Source of the DNA: Thiogranum sp.
GTDB lineage: Bacteria; Pseudomonadota; Gammaproteobacteria; DSM-19610
Direction of reading: 5' to 3'
NCBI GenBank assembly: GCA_022340245.1
Contig: JAJDOI010000142.1
Location: 1-34,594, forward strand
Length of the DNA: 34,594 bases
A program made the translations under genes and the position numbers. Positions 7,364 to 17,529 of the stretch are shown in pieces. The number at the start of each line of letters is the position of its first letter. Position 1 is the first letter of the stretch. Below the pieces are notes generated by a model, which saw only the letters and a list, made by a program, of their open reading frames with translations, was not told where the DNA came from and made no database searches.

Positions 7364-8121
7364 TCACTGTCGCCTGTTACAACATCAAGGGCGGTGTCGG
7401 AAAGACCGCGGCCGCAGTCAACCTGGCTTACCTGGCCGCCCAGGGTGGCGCCAATACGCTGGTCTGGGATCTGGATCCGCAGGGTGCGGCAAGCTTCTAC
7501 TTTCGTATCAAGCCGCGCATCAAGGGGGGCTCGTTCAGCCTGTTTCAGCGCAAACGCCAGCTGGATGACGTCATCAAGGCTACCGATTACCCGCGCCTTG
7601 ACCTGGTGCCCGCCGATTTTTCCTATCGCAATATGGATCTGCTGCTGGAGCAGCAGCGCAAGCCCGGTACACGACTGAAGAAACTCATCAAGCCGCTGAG
7701 ATCCGAATACCATTTTCTGTTCCTGGACTGTGCGCCCAGTATCTCGCTGGTATCGGAGAATATATTCGCCGCCGCTGACGTATTGCTGGTGCCGACGATC
7801 CCCACCACGCTGTCGCTGCGCACCCTGAAGCAACTTCACGATTTCTGCGCAGCCGGCGACTATGCACACCTCACGGTGATCCCGTTTTTCTCCATGGTCG
7901 ACCGGCGCAAGAGTCTGCACCGCGAGATCGTTGACAACCGTGGCGGGATCCTTGAGGCGGCGCCGCGCACCTATATTCCCTATGCCAGCGAGGTGGAGCA
8001 GATGGGGATGCGGCGCGCGCCCCTGGATACCTATGCACACGCGAGCTGGGCGGCCCGTGCCTACCGCGACATGTGGCAGGAACTGCAGCCGCGCCTGCTC
8101 GCCCGCAGGCGCGCGGGCTAG
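7360..8121 (+). CDS. ParA/MinD-type positioning ATPase paired with the CHAD protein
   Basis: The 253-residue ATPase has the deviant Walker A motif KGGVGKT (residues 10-16, signature lysine K10), Walker A' WDLDPQGAAS (D37, D39) and a Walker B LFLDCAPS (D123). There is no N-terminal helix-turn-helix, so it resembles the small chromosome- or cargo-positioning ParAs rather than plasmid P1-type ones. No parB follows. Its start codon overlaps the stop of the CHAD gene (ATGA), so the CHAD protein is the likely cargo adaptor. ParA proteins form ATP-dependent dimers on the nucleoid and space chromosomes, carboxysomes, PHB granules or chemoreceptors; here polyphosphate granules are the inferred cargo. 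Other CHAD-linked roles are possible. Confidence 0.9.
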   Translation: MITVACYNIKGGVGKTAAAVNLAYLAAQGGANTLVWDLDPQGAASFYFRIKPRIKGGSFSLFQRKRQLDDVIKATDYPRLDLVPADFSYRNMDLLLEQQRKPGTRLKKLIKPLRSEYHFLFLDCAPSISLVSENIFAAADVLLVPTIPTTLSLRTLKQLHDFCAAGDYAHLTVIPFFSMVDRRKSLHREIVDNRGGILEAAPRTYIPYASEVEQMGMRRAPLDTYAHASWAARAYRDMWQELQPRLLARRRAG

Positions 8122-8184
8122 CCGCGAGCGCCGCGCCCAGGTCCGCGGTGGCGCCGCCCGGGCAAAAAAAGTCTTTTCCGAGTA

Positions 8185-8213
8185 CTTGAAAAACGCCTCC
8201 CCCGCACCCATTT
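8185..8213 (+). promoter_or_regulatory. Sigma32 (RpoH) heat-shock promoter of hsp20
   Basis: The -35 element CTTGAAA (8185-8191) is a perfect match to the sigma32 consensus. After 14 nt comes ACCCATTT (8206-8213), one mismatch from CCCCATNT. The spacing lies in the accepted range, and the next gene is a small heat-shock protein starting at 8271. Confidence 0.8.
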
Positions 8214-8270
8214 TACAGACATCGAAGGGTACCCGTCGGTGCCCACTGTTTGAATTCAAGGAGGTACGCA

Positions 8271-8717
8271 ATGTCTCTCGTACGTTATGAACCCTGGGGT
8301 CTGCTCAACCAGCTGCATGGCGAAATCGATCGCCTGTTCGACAACCGCCTGCCGACATACGGTGACGATCGCGATCAGCTCGCCACCAGCGACTGGGTGC
8401 CCGCGGTGGATATCCGCGAAGAAGACAGCCGCTATGTCATCCACGCCGACGTGCCCGGTGTAAAGCCGGAGGATATCGAAGTGCAGATGGAAGACGGGGT
8501 GCTTTCGGTCACCGGTCACCGTGAAAGCGAAGCTGCGCAACAGCGCGAAGACTACAGGCGCGTCGAACGGGTACGCGGCAGCTTCTTCCGGCGCTTTGCC
8601 CTGCCGGATACGGCGGACGCGGAGGCGATCAGCGCCAAGTGCAAGGACGGCGTGCTCGAGATCGTCATCCCCAAGCAGGTCAAGGTCCAGCCCAAGCGCA
8701 TCAAAGTCGCGGTCTGA
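8271..8717 (+). CDS. Small heat-shock protein, Hsp20/alpha-crystallin family
   Basis: The 148-residue protein has the alpha-crystallin domain (about 42-140): PAVDIREEDSRYVIHADVPGVKPEDIEVQ, then VLSVTGHRESE, RRVERVRGSFFRRFALPDTAD and the closing KDGVLEIVIPK, followed by a short basic tail with the VQPKRIKVAV end. Such proteins form large oligomers that hold unfolding proteins for refolding by DnaK. The ATG at 8271 is fixed by AAGGAGGT at 8258-8265; an in-frame upstream start at 8250 is not supported by a ribosome site. It has a sigma32-like promoter and is followed by the J-domain protein CbpA, separated by a strong hairpin. Confidence 0.95.
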   Translation: MSLVRYEPWGLLNQLHGEIDRLFDNRLPTYGDDRDQLATSDWVPAVDIREEDSRYVIHADVPGVKPEDIEVQMEDGVLSVTGHRESEAAQQREDYRRVERVRGSFFRRFALPDTADAEAISAKCKDGVLEIVIPKQVKVQPKRIKVAV

Positions 8718-8736
8718 TATCTGCGTGGACAGTCAC

Positions 8737-8772
8737 CACCGGTCCGGGCGCCCCACGGCGCCCGGACCGGTG
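8737..8772 (+). terminator. Perfect 16-bp hairpin between hsp20 and cbpA
   Basis: CACCGGTCCGGGCGCC (8737-8752) pairs exactly with 8757-8772 around a CCAC loop. The stem is very GC-rich and begins 20 nt after the hsp20 stop. There is no T-run, so it may act as a factor-assisted or partial terminator, as a 3' stabiliser of the hsp20 message, or as a block to translation of cbpA: it ends 2 nt before an ATG at 8775 and covers the only ribosome-site-like bases there. Confidence 0.6.
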
Positions 8773-8792
8773 AGATGATTGCGGTCACAGTT

Positions 8793-9749
8793 ATGCAGTT
8801 CAAAGACTATTACCAGATACTCGGGGTAGGACGGGACGCAGCCCGGGACGACATCAAGCGCGCCTACCGGAAACTGGCGCGCAAGTATCACCCGGACGTC
8901 AGCAGCGAGCCGGACGCCGAGGCGCGCTTCAAGGAGCTCGGCGAAGCCTACGAGGTACTCAGGGACCCGGAGAAGCGTGCGGCCTACGATCAGTTTGGCC
9001 AGAACTGGCAGGCGGGTCAGGATTTCCGCCCGCCACCCGACTGGGACGCGGGGTTTGAGTTCCACGGCGCCGGCGCGGGATCCACCGCGGGCTTCAGCGA
9101 GTTCTTTGAAACCCTGTTCGGCGGCGCGGGCCCGTTTGCCGGTGCCGGGCGAGCCCACCGTGCGTCCCGCCCGGATGTTCGCGGCAGGGGAGAGGACCAT
9201 CACGCCAAGATCGTGATTTCCGTGGAAGACGCCTGTCGCGGCGGGCCGCGCAGCGTGCAGCTGCAAATGCCGGAGGTGGATGCCGACGGGCACATGGTGT
9301 TCAAACGTCGCAAGCTCAACGTCACCATTCCGCGCGGCATCGTCGCCGGGCAGCAACTGCGCTTGCCCCGGCAGGGCGGGCCGGGTATGGGTGGGGGCGC
9401 CAACGGCGACTTGTTCCTGGAAATCGAATTCGAGCCGCACGCACAATACCGCGTCGAGGGTCGGGATATACACAGCCGGCTGAAAATCACCCCCTGGGAG
9501 GCCGCCCTGGGCGCGCGCGTGCCGGTAAAGACGCCCGGCGGGCAGGTCAATCTGACCGTGCCGGCGGGTGCGCAATCCGGTCAGAAGCTGCGTCTGAAGG
9601 GACGCGGCATGCCTGCGAAGCCGGCCGGTGATCTGTATGTCGAGCTGCGCATCGTCACGCCGCCCGCCGCCGACGAAGCCGGTCGCAGACTGTACCGCCT
9701 GATGGCCGAGCACTTCGGCTACGATCCGCGCAGCGAGTCGGTGGCCTGA
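8793..9749 (+). CDS. cbpA: DnaJ-like co-chaperone CbpA
   Basis: The 318-residue protein begins MQFKDYYQILGV, closely like E. coli CbpA, with a J domain at about 1-70 containing the HPD motif (YHPDVSSEPDAEARFKE), a Gly/Phe-rich linker (DFRPPPDWDAGFEF to ETLFGGAGPF), and two C-terminal beta domains (NVTIPRGIVAGQQLRLP, GDLFLEIEFEPHAQYRVEGRD, PWEAALGARVPVKTPGG, GQKLRLKGRGMP, GDLYVELRIVTPP). It lacks the zinc-finger CxxCxGxG repeats, which separates it from DnaJ. It would stimulate DnaK and may bind curved DNA. I chose the ATG at 8793 for homology; an in-frame ATG at 8775 adds MIAVTV but lies against the hairpin base. No cbpM follows; the next gene is unrelated. Confidence 0.9.
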   Translation: MQFKDYYQILGVGRDAARDDIKRAYRKLARKYHPDVSSEPDAEARFKELGEAYEVLRDPEKRAAYDQFGQNWQAGQDFRPPPDWDAGFEFHGAGAGSTAGFSEFFETLFGGAGPFAGAGRAHRASRPDVRGRGEDHHAKIVISVEDACRGGPRSVQLQMPEVDADGHMVFKRRKLNVTIPRGIVAGQQLRLPRQGGPGMGGGANGDLFLEIEFEPHAQYRVEGRDIHSRLKITPWEAALGARVPVKTPGGQVNLTVPAGAQSGQKLRLKGRGMPAKPAGDLYVELRIVTPPAADEAGRRLYRLMAEHFGYDPRSESVA

Positions 9750-9827
9750 CGTGGCGGACAGGGGAACAGCGATGGTGAGCAGCGATAACATTTGCGCTTG
9801 GTCGTCGTCCCCTTTTATGCTTGGCGG

Positions 9828-10394
9828 ATGAGAAAGATCAACGCTGTTATGGTTTGTGTGCTGTTGTTGTCGGCGGGGTCGCCGTGGGCAGCATCCGGTG
9901 ATGACGATGTCTACGGCGAAGATGCCATCAAGGCCTACAAGGACAGGTTGCCGGATAAGCCCAAGTGGGAAGAGCAGGGCCTGGTCATGCCGCCGTACCC
10001 GCAGGACGACAACCTTATCGAGGTGGATATCGACCGCCACGACTACCCCTACCGGGTGTTTGTCGATAGTGGCTCACTGTCTGTCGGCGAGGATCGGGTG
10101 GTGCGTTACACCGTGGTGCTGCGTTCGAAATCCGGGGTCGACAACGTAAGCTTTGAAGGTCTGCGTTGTATCAGCCACGAGTACAAACGCTATGCCTACG
10201 GCAGTGCTGGCAAGTTCCACGCGGTCCCCCGCGCCGACTGGAAGTATTTGCGTCACGACCACCAGGATATTTATCGCAACGTACTGGCCAACAACTACTT
10301 GTGTCCAGTGCCCACCGGGGATCCGGTGCCTCAGTTCATCACAAAACTGAAGGGCACTATCGACCGCTTCATCTTCCAGGGAGACCTGGAATAG
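9828..10394 (+). CDS. CNP1-like family exported protein
   Basis: The 188-residue protein starts with a signal peptide (MRKINAVMVCVLLLSAGSPWAAS, about residues 1-22), so it is probably periplasmic. The mature part matches the CNP1-like family, known in proteobacteria but without a firm function: KWEEQGLVMPPYPQDDNLIEVDI, YRVFVDSGSLSVGEDRVVRYTVVLRS, NVSFEGLRCISHEYKRYAYG, and a final NNYLCPVP...GTIDRFI. Two cysteines (in LRCISHEYK and YLCPVP) could form a disulfide. The ATG at 9828 is preferred over an in-frame TTG at 9792 because the signal peptide then starts properly; the ribosome site is weak. It stands alone between cbpA and parE. Confidence 0.78.
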   Translation: MRKINAVMVCVLLLSAGSPWAASGDDDVYGEDAIKAYKDRLPDKPKWEEQGLVMPPYPQDDNLIEVDIDRHDYPYRVFVDSGSLSVGEDRVVRYTVVLRSKSGVDNVSFEGLRCISHEYKRYAYGSAGKFHAVPRADWKYLRHDHQDIYRNVLANNYLCPVPTGDPVPQFITKLKGTIDRFIFQGDLE

Positions 10395-10468
10395 ATCCGC
10401 GCCGCCGGTTTCTGTACCATCGCACGTTTTGGCAGGCTGCGCTCCGACAGCCGACGATGAACTGATAA

Positions 10469-12391
<1,923 letters not shown>

Positions 12392-12409
12392 ACTGATCGC
12401 CCAGGCACT

Positions 12410-12438
12410 TTGCTGGACGGTTTTAAGCTATTGATAAT
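12410..12438 (+). promoter_or_regulatory. Candidate sigma70 promoter of the double-PilZ gene
   Basis: TTGCTG (12410-12415) and GATAAT (12433-12438) are separated by 17 nt, just after the parE stop. The -10 is a 5/6 match and the -35 a 3/6 match. The start of transcription would be near 12445, 50 nt before the PilZ protein start. Confidence 0.4.
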
Positions 12439-12494
12439 AGGACAGTTTGCCACCACCGCCGAAGGTGTGCGGTGGCCGCATCGCTGCAGGGACT

Positions 12495-15032
12495 ATGGGC
12501 GAAATCGTCGTCAAACATTTCAAGCGCGCGGGGACCAGTTCCGACAGCAAGGAGCTGGTCACCGAAGTCGTGGTCGAGAACTCGGATACCGGCCGCTTTC
12601 TCGAGCGGATGGAAGAATCGCGCCTGACGCGCCCCTGTTTTCAGACCATCGACATGCGCGGGCGGGTGGCCGGCGAGTGCCGGCGCTACGCCTTCAACGA
12701 CCGTATCCACTACCTCGACGATGTGTCCTTCCAACTGTTCGAGCGGGGCCTGCAGAACAATAACGGCGTTTATACCGTGGGCACCTTCGAGGCCATCATG
12801 GGCGGGACCCACACTCTCCAGGCGCAGGCGGCCGCGCGGGCCGCGGAGGAACGCCGCCGCGAGGAAATCGAGCGGCGCCGCCTGGAGCGCATACGCGCTG
12901 CGGCGCTTGAATTGGCCGCCGGCGGTGAGGGGCAGGCGGCCGCCGTTGCGACTGCGCTCGCGCCGGTGGACAACCCCGAGCAACTGCCCCTGGGTTACTT
13001 TCGCAAACGCACCCACCCGCGCCTGCTGTATGCCTGTTCGGTGACCCTGGAGCGCGGCAATATCCGCACACACGGCGTTACGCGTGATCTTTCCGTCAAT
13101 GGTATCCGTCTGCACGTCAAGGGTCTGACGGGCTTCCGTGTCGGCCAGGATGTGCAGGCGCGCTTTCGCGGACTGGTGCCGGGCGATCCCCAGGCGACCA
13201 GCGAGCGCGTTGTCTACCGAGTCGCTAAAATCGAGCCGCGTGAAACCGAAACCGTGTTGTGTCTTAAACGGCCGGATCTGGAAAAACCGGCCGGGTTCTC
13301 GCAGCTGGTCGAAGGCCTGGTCGAACAGCATCAACGCAAGTACAAACTGGACGTGGAAGACGAATACCAGTCGATACTCAGCTGGGTGTACGAGCGCGGT
13401 TATGCGCAGAGTGCGACGCAGATCCCGTTGTTCGTTGAACAGACGGACAACGGGGATCTGCGCGTGCAGGCGGTGGCCATGAGTGAGGGCAACGCGCACC
13501 TCGCGCGCTTTTTCTGTACCGATGAGGATAACTACAATTTCACGCCTTTGTGCCTGCCGCAGCGGCTGCAGCAGCTGGACGGCGGCGGGGCCTGTGTGCT
13601 GGCGATGTACCGCCAGCGCGGAGAGCAGGATCAGTGCATGCGCATTCACTCCATGGCGGATATCGAGGCCGGGTCGGCGCAGCAATTCCATAGCTTTGTC
13701 GCGCATGTTCTGCAGCAGTCCGACTACTGTATTGTCAAGGTCTATGTCGGTGCGGTACCGGCACTGGCGGTTGCGGAGAAGAAAATCGAAGAAGTGTCGC
13801 AGCGACTGCAGTACAAATCCGAGACACAGATGGTCGAGTTGCGCGCGCGGCTCAAACGTCTGCGTCTGGTCGGCCACATGGTCGATGTCACTCAGGATTT
13901 CAGGCGATACCTGGGCGCTGCTGTGCAGGCTGACAGCGACGGCGCCGTTTGGGTCGGCGGCGAGCGGCGCAGTCTTGCCGGCGACAAAGTCCTGGAGAAG
14001 CTGTCGCTGCCCGCGGAGTACCTGCAACCGGAGTTGATCCGCTTCGGTTATGTTGAGCGGCGCCGCGAGGACCGCTACCTGGCCGAGACCCGGGTCGACG
14101 TGCGGATCGGCGAACAAACGCTTCAGGGGATGAGCCGGGATATCTCCACGCGCGGCATGCGTATCCTGCTGGACGAAAAAACCGACGTCAGAAAAGGCGT
14201 GACCGTCAAGGTCGGCCTGGTGTCGCTGCAGCAGAAGAAGTCATCGACGAATCTCATGGACATTCCCTACCGCGTGGTCGCGACCCGCGATCAGGACAAA
14301 GCCACCGAGCTGATGCTGGAGCGCGTGCTGGGTGGCAAGCGCGAAGGACTCAAGGAGTTCTTCGTCGAACTGATCACCAAAAACGAGCACAAGCTGGGTG
14401 TGGACATCGGTGATATCTGGGGTGCCACGGCCTCACGGGTCTACGAGGCGCTGCTGGCGACCAACCTTCCGGGCGTGCCGTTTTTTATCGGGCGCAGCGA
14501 CGAGGGTGGCGCTCACCTGCAGTTCGTGGGTGTGCCTGAAGCCGGTGGTCCCCTACCGCAGTTTTTCACCACCGGCGAGGGACTGGACTTCCGCTGTCTC
14601 AACGAGCCGCGTGTGGTGGCGGCACTCTACGACGCGGTACAGATCCTGCTGCGGCAAAACCGCGACGCGGCGGACACTCCCTCGCCCTTCGAACTGGAGT
14701 TGTACGTCTACCGCGAGCTCGACGAGGTCACCGGCGAGACCTTCATTCATGCCGCGAGCGAGCTGGATTTCACCACGGCTGAGCGTCGCGAAGCCTTTCT
14801 CGCACGCCTGCCCGGGTATGCAGACTGGCGTTGCATCAAACTCATGGCGACATTCGCCCAGCCGCTCGACGACAAGGCGCTGGACAAGATGATCGAGTCG
14901 GTGCGCGGTCAGTCCAAGCACCGCGCCATCAAGCTTTCGGACCTGGTGCATTCGCTGGTGGCCTGCGCGGAGATGGTGGACATCACCCCGGAGTGGCTGG
15001 CGCTGCGTACGGCGAGCGACGGCGTCGGTTGA
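12495..15032 (+). CDS. Large protein with two PilZ c-di-GMP-binding domains
   Basis: The 845-residue protein has no signal peptide or clear membrane helix. A charged coiled coil lies at about 112-142 (AARAAEERRREEIERRRLE). The first PilZ domain (about 170-260) contains RKRTHPR and DLSVNG (199-203 region); the second (about 519-612) contains ERRREDR and DISTRG. Both have the RxxxR and [D/N]xSxxG motifs needed to bind c-di-GMP. The regions 270-515 and 615-845 look related in outline (paired IGV/FVEL...VY...LPxF segments), suggesting an internal duplication, though I did not align them. The ATG at 12495 has AGGGA 5 nt upstream and is preferred over 12447. It lies between parE and parC, although nothing in it suggests a topoisomerase role. 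It is likely a cytoplasmic c-di-GMP effector whose output is unknown. Confidence 0.88.
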   Translation: MGEIVVKHFKRAGTSSDSKELVTEVVVENSDTGRFLERMEESRLTRPCFQTIDMRGRVAGECRRYAFNDRIHYLDDVSFQLFERGLQNNNGVYTVGTFEAIMGGTHTLQAQAAARAAEERRREEIERRRLERIRAAALELAAGGEGQAAAVATALAPVDNPEQLPLGYFRKRTHPRLLYACSVTLERGNIRTHGVTRDLSVNGIRLHVKGLTGFRVGQDVQARFRGLVPGDPQATSERVVYRVAKIEPRETETVLCLKRPDLEKPAGFSQLVEGLVEQHQRKYKLDVEDEYQSILSWVYERGYAQSATQIPLFVEQTDNGDLRVQAVAMSEGNAHLARFFCTDEDNYNFTPLCLPQRLQQLDGGGACVLAMYRQRGEQDQCMRIHSMADIEAGSAQQFHSFVAHVLQQSDYCIVKVYVGAVPALAVAEKKIEEVSQRLQYKSETQMVELRARLKRLRLVGHMVDVTQDFRRYLGAAVQADSDGAVWVGGERRSLAGDKVLEKLSLPAEYLQPELIRFGYVERRREDRYLAETRVDVRIGEQTLQGMSRDISTRGMRILLDEKTDVRKGVTVKVGLVSLQQKKSSTNLMDIPYRVVATRDQDKATELMLERVLGGKREGLKEFFVELITKNEHKLGVDIGDIWGATASRVYEALLATNLPGVPFFIGRSDEGGAHLQFVGVPEAGGPLPQFFTTGEGLDFRCLNEPRVVAALYDAVQILLRQNRDAADTPSPFELELYVYRELDEVTGETFIHAASELDFTTAERREAFLARLPGYADWRCIKLMATFAQPLDDKALDKMIESVRGQSKHRAIKLSDLVHSLVACAEMVDITPEWLALRTASDGVG

Positions 15033-15219
15033 CGCGGTTTCTGCCGGCCCGCTGTTAAAGCAGACGGGGCAGGCTCGAGCTCCGCGGGCGCCTGGCGTCA
15101 GGGGTCCGGCAGGCCGGGGTCAAGCGCCGCTGAATACCCGCCGATGAAGAAAACCGTGTTCCCCGTCCGGCGTTTGCCGCTAGAATGGCCCCCGTTACAG
15201 CCATCGCAACGGACCCGGC

Positions 15220-17463
15220 ATGAGCACCGACACGACCCTGGAAAATATCGAACAACTCCCACTGCACGCGTTTACCGAGAAAGCCTACCTGGACTACTCC
15301 ATGTACGTCATTCTCGATCGCGCCCTGCCGCACATCGGCGATGGTTTAAAGCCGGTCCAGCGGCGCATCGTTTACGCCATGTCGGAACTGGGCCTGTCGG
15401 CCCGGGCCAAGTTCAAGAAGTCGGCGCGTACCGTCGGCGACGTACTGGGCAAGTTTCACCCGCACGGCGATTCGGCCTGCTACGAAGCCATGGTGCACAT
15501 GGCCCAGGGATTCTCCTTCCGTTATCCGCTGATCGACGGCCAGGGCAACTGGGGTTCGCCGGACGACCCCAAGTCGTTCGCCGCCATGCGCTATACGGAG
15601 GCGCGGCTGGCGCCGTTTTCCGAGGTGCTGCTTGCCGAGCTGGGCGCGGGCACGGTCGACTGGACTGCGAACTTCGACGGCACGCTGAAAGAGCCGACCC
15701 TGTTGCCTGCACGCCTGCCGGCGGTGTTGCTCAATGGCGCCACCGGCATCGCGGTGGGCATGGCTACCGATATCCCGCCGCACAACCTCAAGGAGGTATC
15801 CGCCGCTGCGGTGCACCTGCTGGAAAATCCCAAGGCCGATGTTGAAGCGCTGTGCGAGCACATCCAGGGCCCCGATTTTCCCACTGGCGGGGAGATCATC
15901 ACGCCGCGCAGCGATCTGCTGGCCGCCTACCGCACGGGCGGCGGCAGCGTGCGCATCCGCGCCCGTTACGAGAAGGAAAACGGCGATATCATCGTGACGG
16001 AGCTGCCGTACCAGGTCTCGGGCAACAAGGTGCTGGAGCAGATCGCCGGCCAGATGGCGGCCAAAAAACTGCCGATGGTCGCCGACCTGCGCGACGAGTC
16101 CGATCACGAAAACCCTACCCGACTGGTGATCGTGCCGCGTTCCGGGCGCATCGATGCAGAGGCGCTGATGTCGCACCTGTTTGCCACCACCGACCTGGAA
16201 CGCAGCTACCGTATCAACATGAACATGATCGGCCTGGACGGCCGGCCCGCGGTCAAGGACCTGCGCAGTCTGCTCAAGGAATGGCTGGAGTTCCGTATCG
16301 GTACGGTGACGCGACGCCTGCAATACCGGCTCGACAAGGTGCTGGAGCGTCTGCACATACTCGACGGGCTGCTGATCGCCTACCTGAATATCGACGAGGT
16401 GATCGCCATCATCCGCCGCGAGGACGAACCCAAGCCGGTGTTGATGAAGCGCTTCAAGCTCAGCGACCGGCAGGCCGATGCCATCCTCGACCTGAAGTTG
16501 CGCCACCTCGCCAGGCTCGAGGAAATGAAAATCCGTGGCGAGCAGGAAGACCTCAGCGAAGAGCGCGATGCCCTGCAGAAGACACTGTCGTCGAAGCAGC
16601 GCCTGCGCACCCTGGTCAAACAGGAAATCAAGACCGATACCGAGACTTACGGTGACGACCGCCGTTCGCTGCTGGTGGAGCGCGAGGCGGCGCAGGCGCT
16701 CGACGAAACCGCCCTGATCCCGAGCGAGCCGGTGACCATTGTGTTGTCCGAACAGGGCTGGGTGCGCGCCGCCCGCGGGCACGACGTCGATCCCGCCAGC
16801 CTGAGCTACAAGGCGGGTGACGGTTTCCACGCTGCGGCCTTTGGGCGCAGCAACCAGCAGGTGGTGTTCCTCGACTCGACCGGGCGTGCCTACACCCTGT
16901 CGGCGCACAGCCTGCCGTCAGCCCGCGGCCAGGGCGAGCCGTTGACCGGTCGTTTCAACCCGCCGGACGGCGCCCGCTTCGTGGGGGTGATGGCGGGCGA
17001 CCCCGAACGCCTCTACCTGCTGGCGAGCGACGCGGGCTACGGTTTCATCGCGCGGCTGGGTGACATGATGGCGCGCACGCGCAGCGGCAAGTCGGTGCTG
17101 TCGCTGCCCAAACACGCCCAGGTGCTGCCGCCCGCGCCGGTGAGCGACGCGCAAAGCGACCAGGTGGCCGCAGTCAATCTGCAGGGTCAGATGCTGGTCA
17201 TCCCGGCCGCCGAGGTGCCGCGCCTGAACCGTGGCAAAGGCATCAAGATCCAGAATGTCAGCAGCAAGAAGCTCGCAAGTCGCGAAGAATACCTGGTGGG
17301 CATCGCCAGCGTCCCCGCGGGCGGCAGCCTGGTGATACACGCGGGTAAACGCCACCTGACATTGAAGCCATCGGATCTTGAAACCTATACCGGCGACCGC
17401 GGTCGTAAAGGCAGTAAGTTACCGCGCGGCCTGCAACGGGTTGACCGTTTGTCTACCGAGTAG
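15220..17463 (+). CDS. parC: DNA topoisomerase IV subunit A
   Basis: The 747-residue protein is a complete ParC. The winged-helix domain has the catalytic tyrosine Y125 (AMRYTEARL), and the quinolone region reads [12 protein letters not shown] with S85 and E89, equivalent to the wild-type S80 and E84 of E. coli. The tower and coiled-coil ([28 protein letters not shown]) and a short C-terminal beta-pinwheel ([39 protein letters not shown]) follow; the short pinwheel distinguishes ParC from GyrA. It joins ParE to decatenate chromosomes. The 187-nt upstream gap holds a TAGAAT (15181-15186) that may be a -10 element with a weak -35; nothing else was recognised in it. Confidence 0.97.
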   Translation: MSTDTTLENIEQLPLHAFTEKAYLDYSMYVILDRALPHIGDGLKPVQRRIVYAMSELGLSARAKFKKSARTVGDVLGKFHPHGDSACYEAMVHMAQGFSFRYPLIDGQGNWGSPDDPKSFAAMRYTEARLAPFSEVLLAELGAGTVDWTANFDGTLKEPTLLPARLPAVLLNGATGIAVGMATDIPPHNLKEVSAAAVHLLENPKADVEALCEHIQGPDFPTGGEIITPRSDLLAAYRTGGGSVRIRARYEKENGDIIVTELPYQVSGNKVLEQIAGQMAAKKLPMVADLRDESDHENPTRLVIVPRSGRIDAEALMSHLFATTDLERSYRINMNMIGLDGRPAVKDLRSLLKEWLEFRIGTVTRRLQYRLDKVLERLHILDGLLIAYLNIDEVIAIIRREDEPKPVLMKRFKLSDRQADAILDLKLRHLARLEEMKIRGEQEDLSEERDALQKTLSSKQRLRTLVKQEIKTDTETYGDDRRSLLVEREAAQALDETALIPSEPVTIVLSEQGWVRAARGHDVDPASLSYKAGDGFHAAAFGRSNQQVVFLDSTGRAYTLSAHSLPSARGQGEPLTGRFNPPDGARFVGVMAGDPERLYLLASDAGYGFIARLGDMMARTRSGKSVLSLPKHAQVLPPAPVSDAQSDQVAAVNLQGQMLVIPAAEVPRLNRGKGIKIQNVSSKKLASREEYLVGIASVPAGGSLVIHAGKRHLTLKPSDLETYTGDRGRKGSKLPRGLQRVDRLSTE

Positions 17464-17465
17464 AC

Positions 17466-17494
17466 CTTGAAAGCCGGCGTGCAGGCCGCCACAT
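17466..17494 (+). promoter_or_regulatory. Sigma32-type promoter of htpX
   Basis: A perfect CTTGAAA (17466-17472) is followed after 14 nt by CGCCACAT (17487-17494), which matches CCCCATNT at all but two fixed positions. It begins immediately after the parC stop and lies 36 nt before the htpX ATG. The spacing is the same as in the hsp20 promoter. htpX is a heat-shock gene in E. coli. Confidence 0.62.
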
Positions 17495-17529
17495 AGGGAA
17501 ACGGTGGCCCGAGTGGAGTGCATTTACCG

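Noticed and set aside
8737-8774. RNA thermometer controlling cbpA
   Set aside because: The stem is 16 perfect, mostly G-C pairs and would not melt at physiological heat-shock temperatures; termination or stable blocking is more likely.
12423-14117. A 564-codon open frame antisense to the double-PilZ gene
   Set aside because: It mirrors the codon structure of a clear coding gene in GC-rich DNA, has no ribosome site or recognisable domain, and its low-complexity composition is typical of a shadow frame.
15346-16908. A 520-codon open frame antisense to parC
   Set aside because: parC is certain on the plus strand; the antisense translation has no family features and is explained by GC codon bias.
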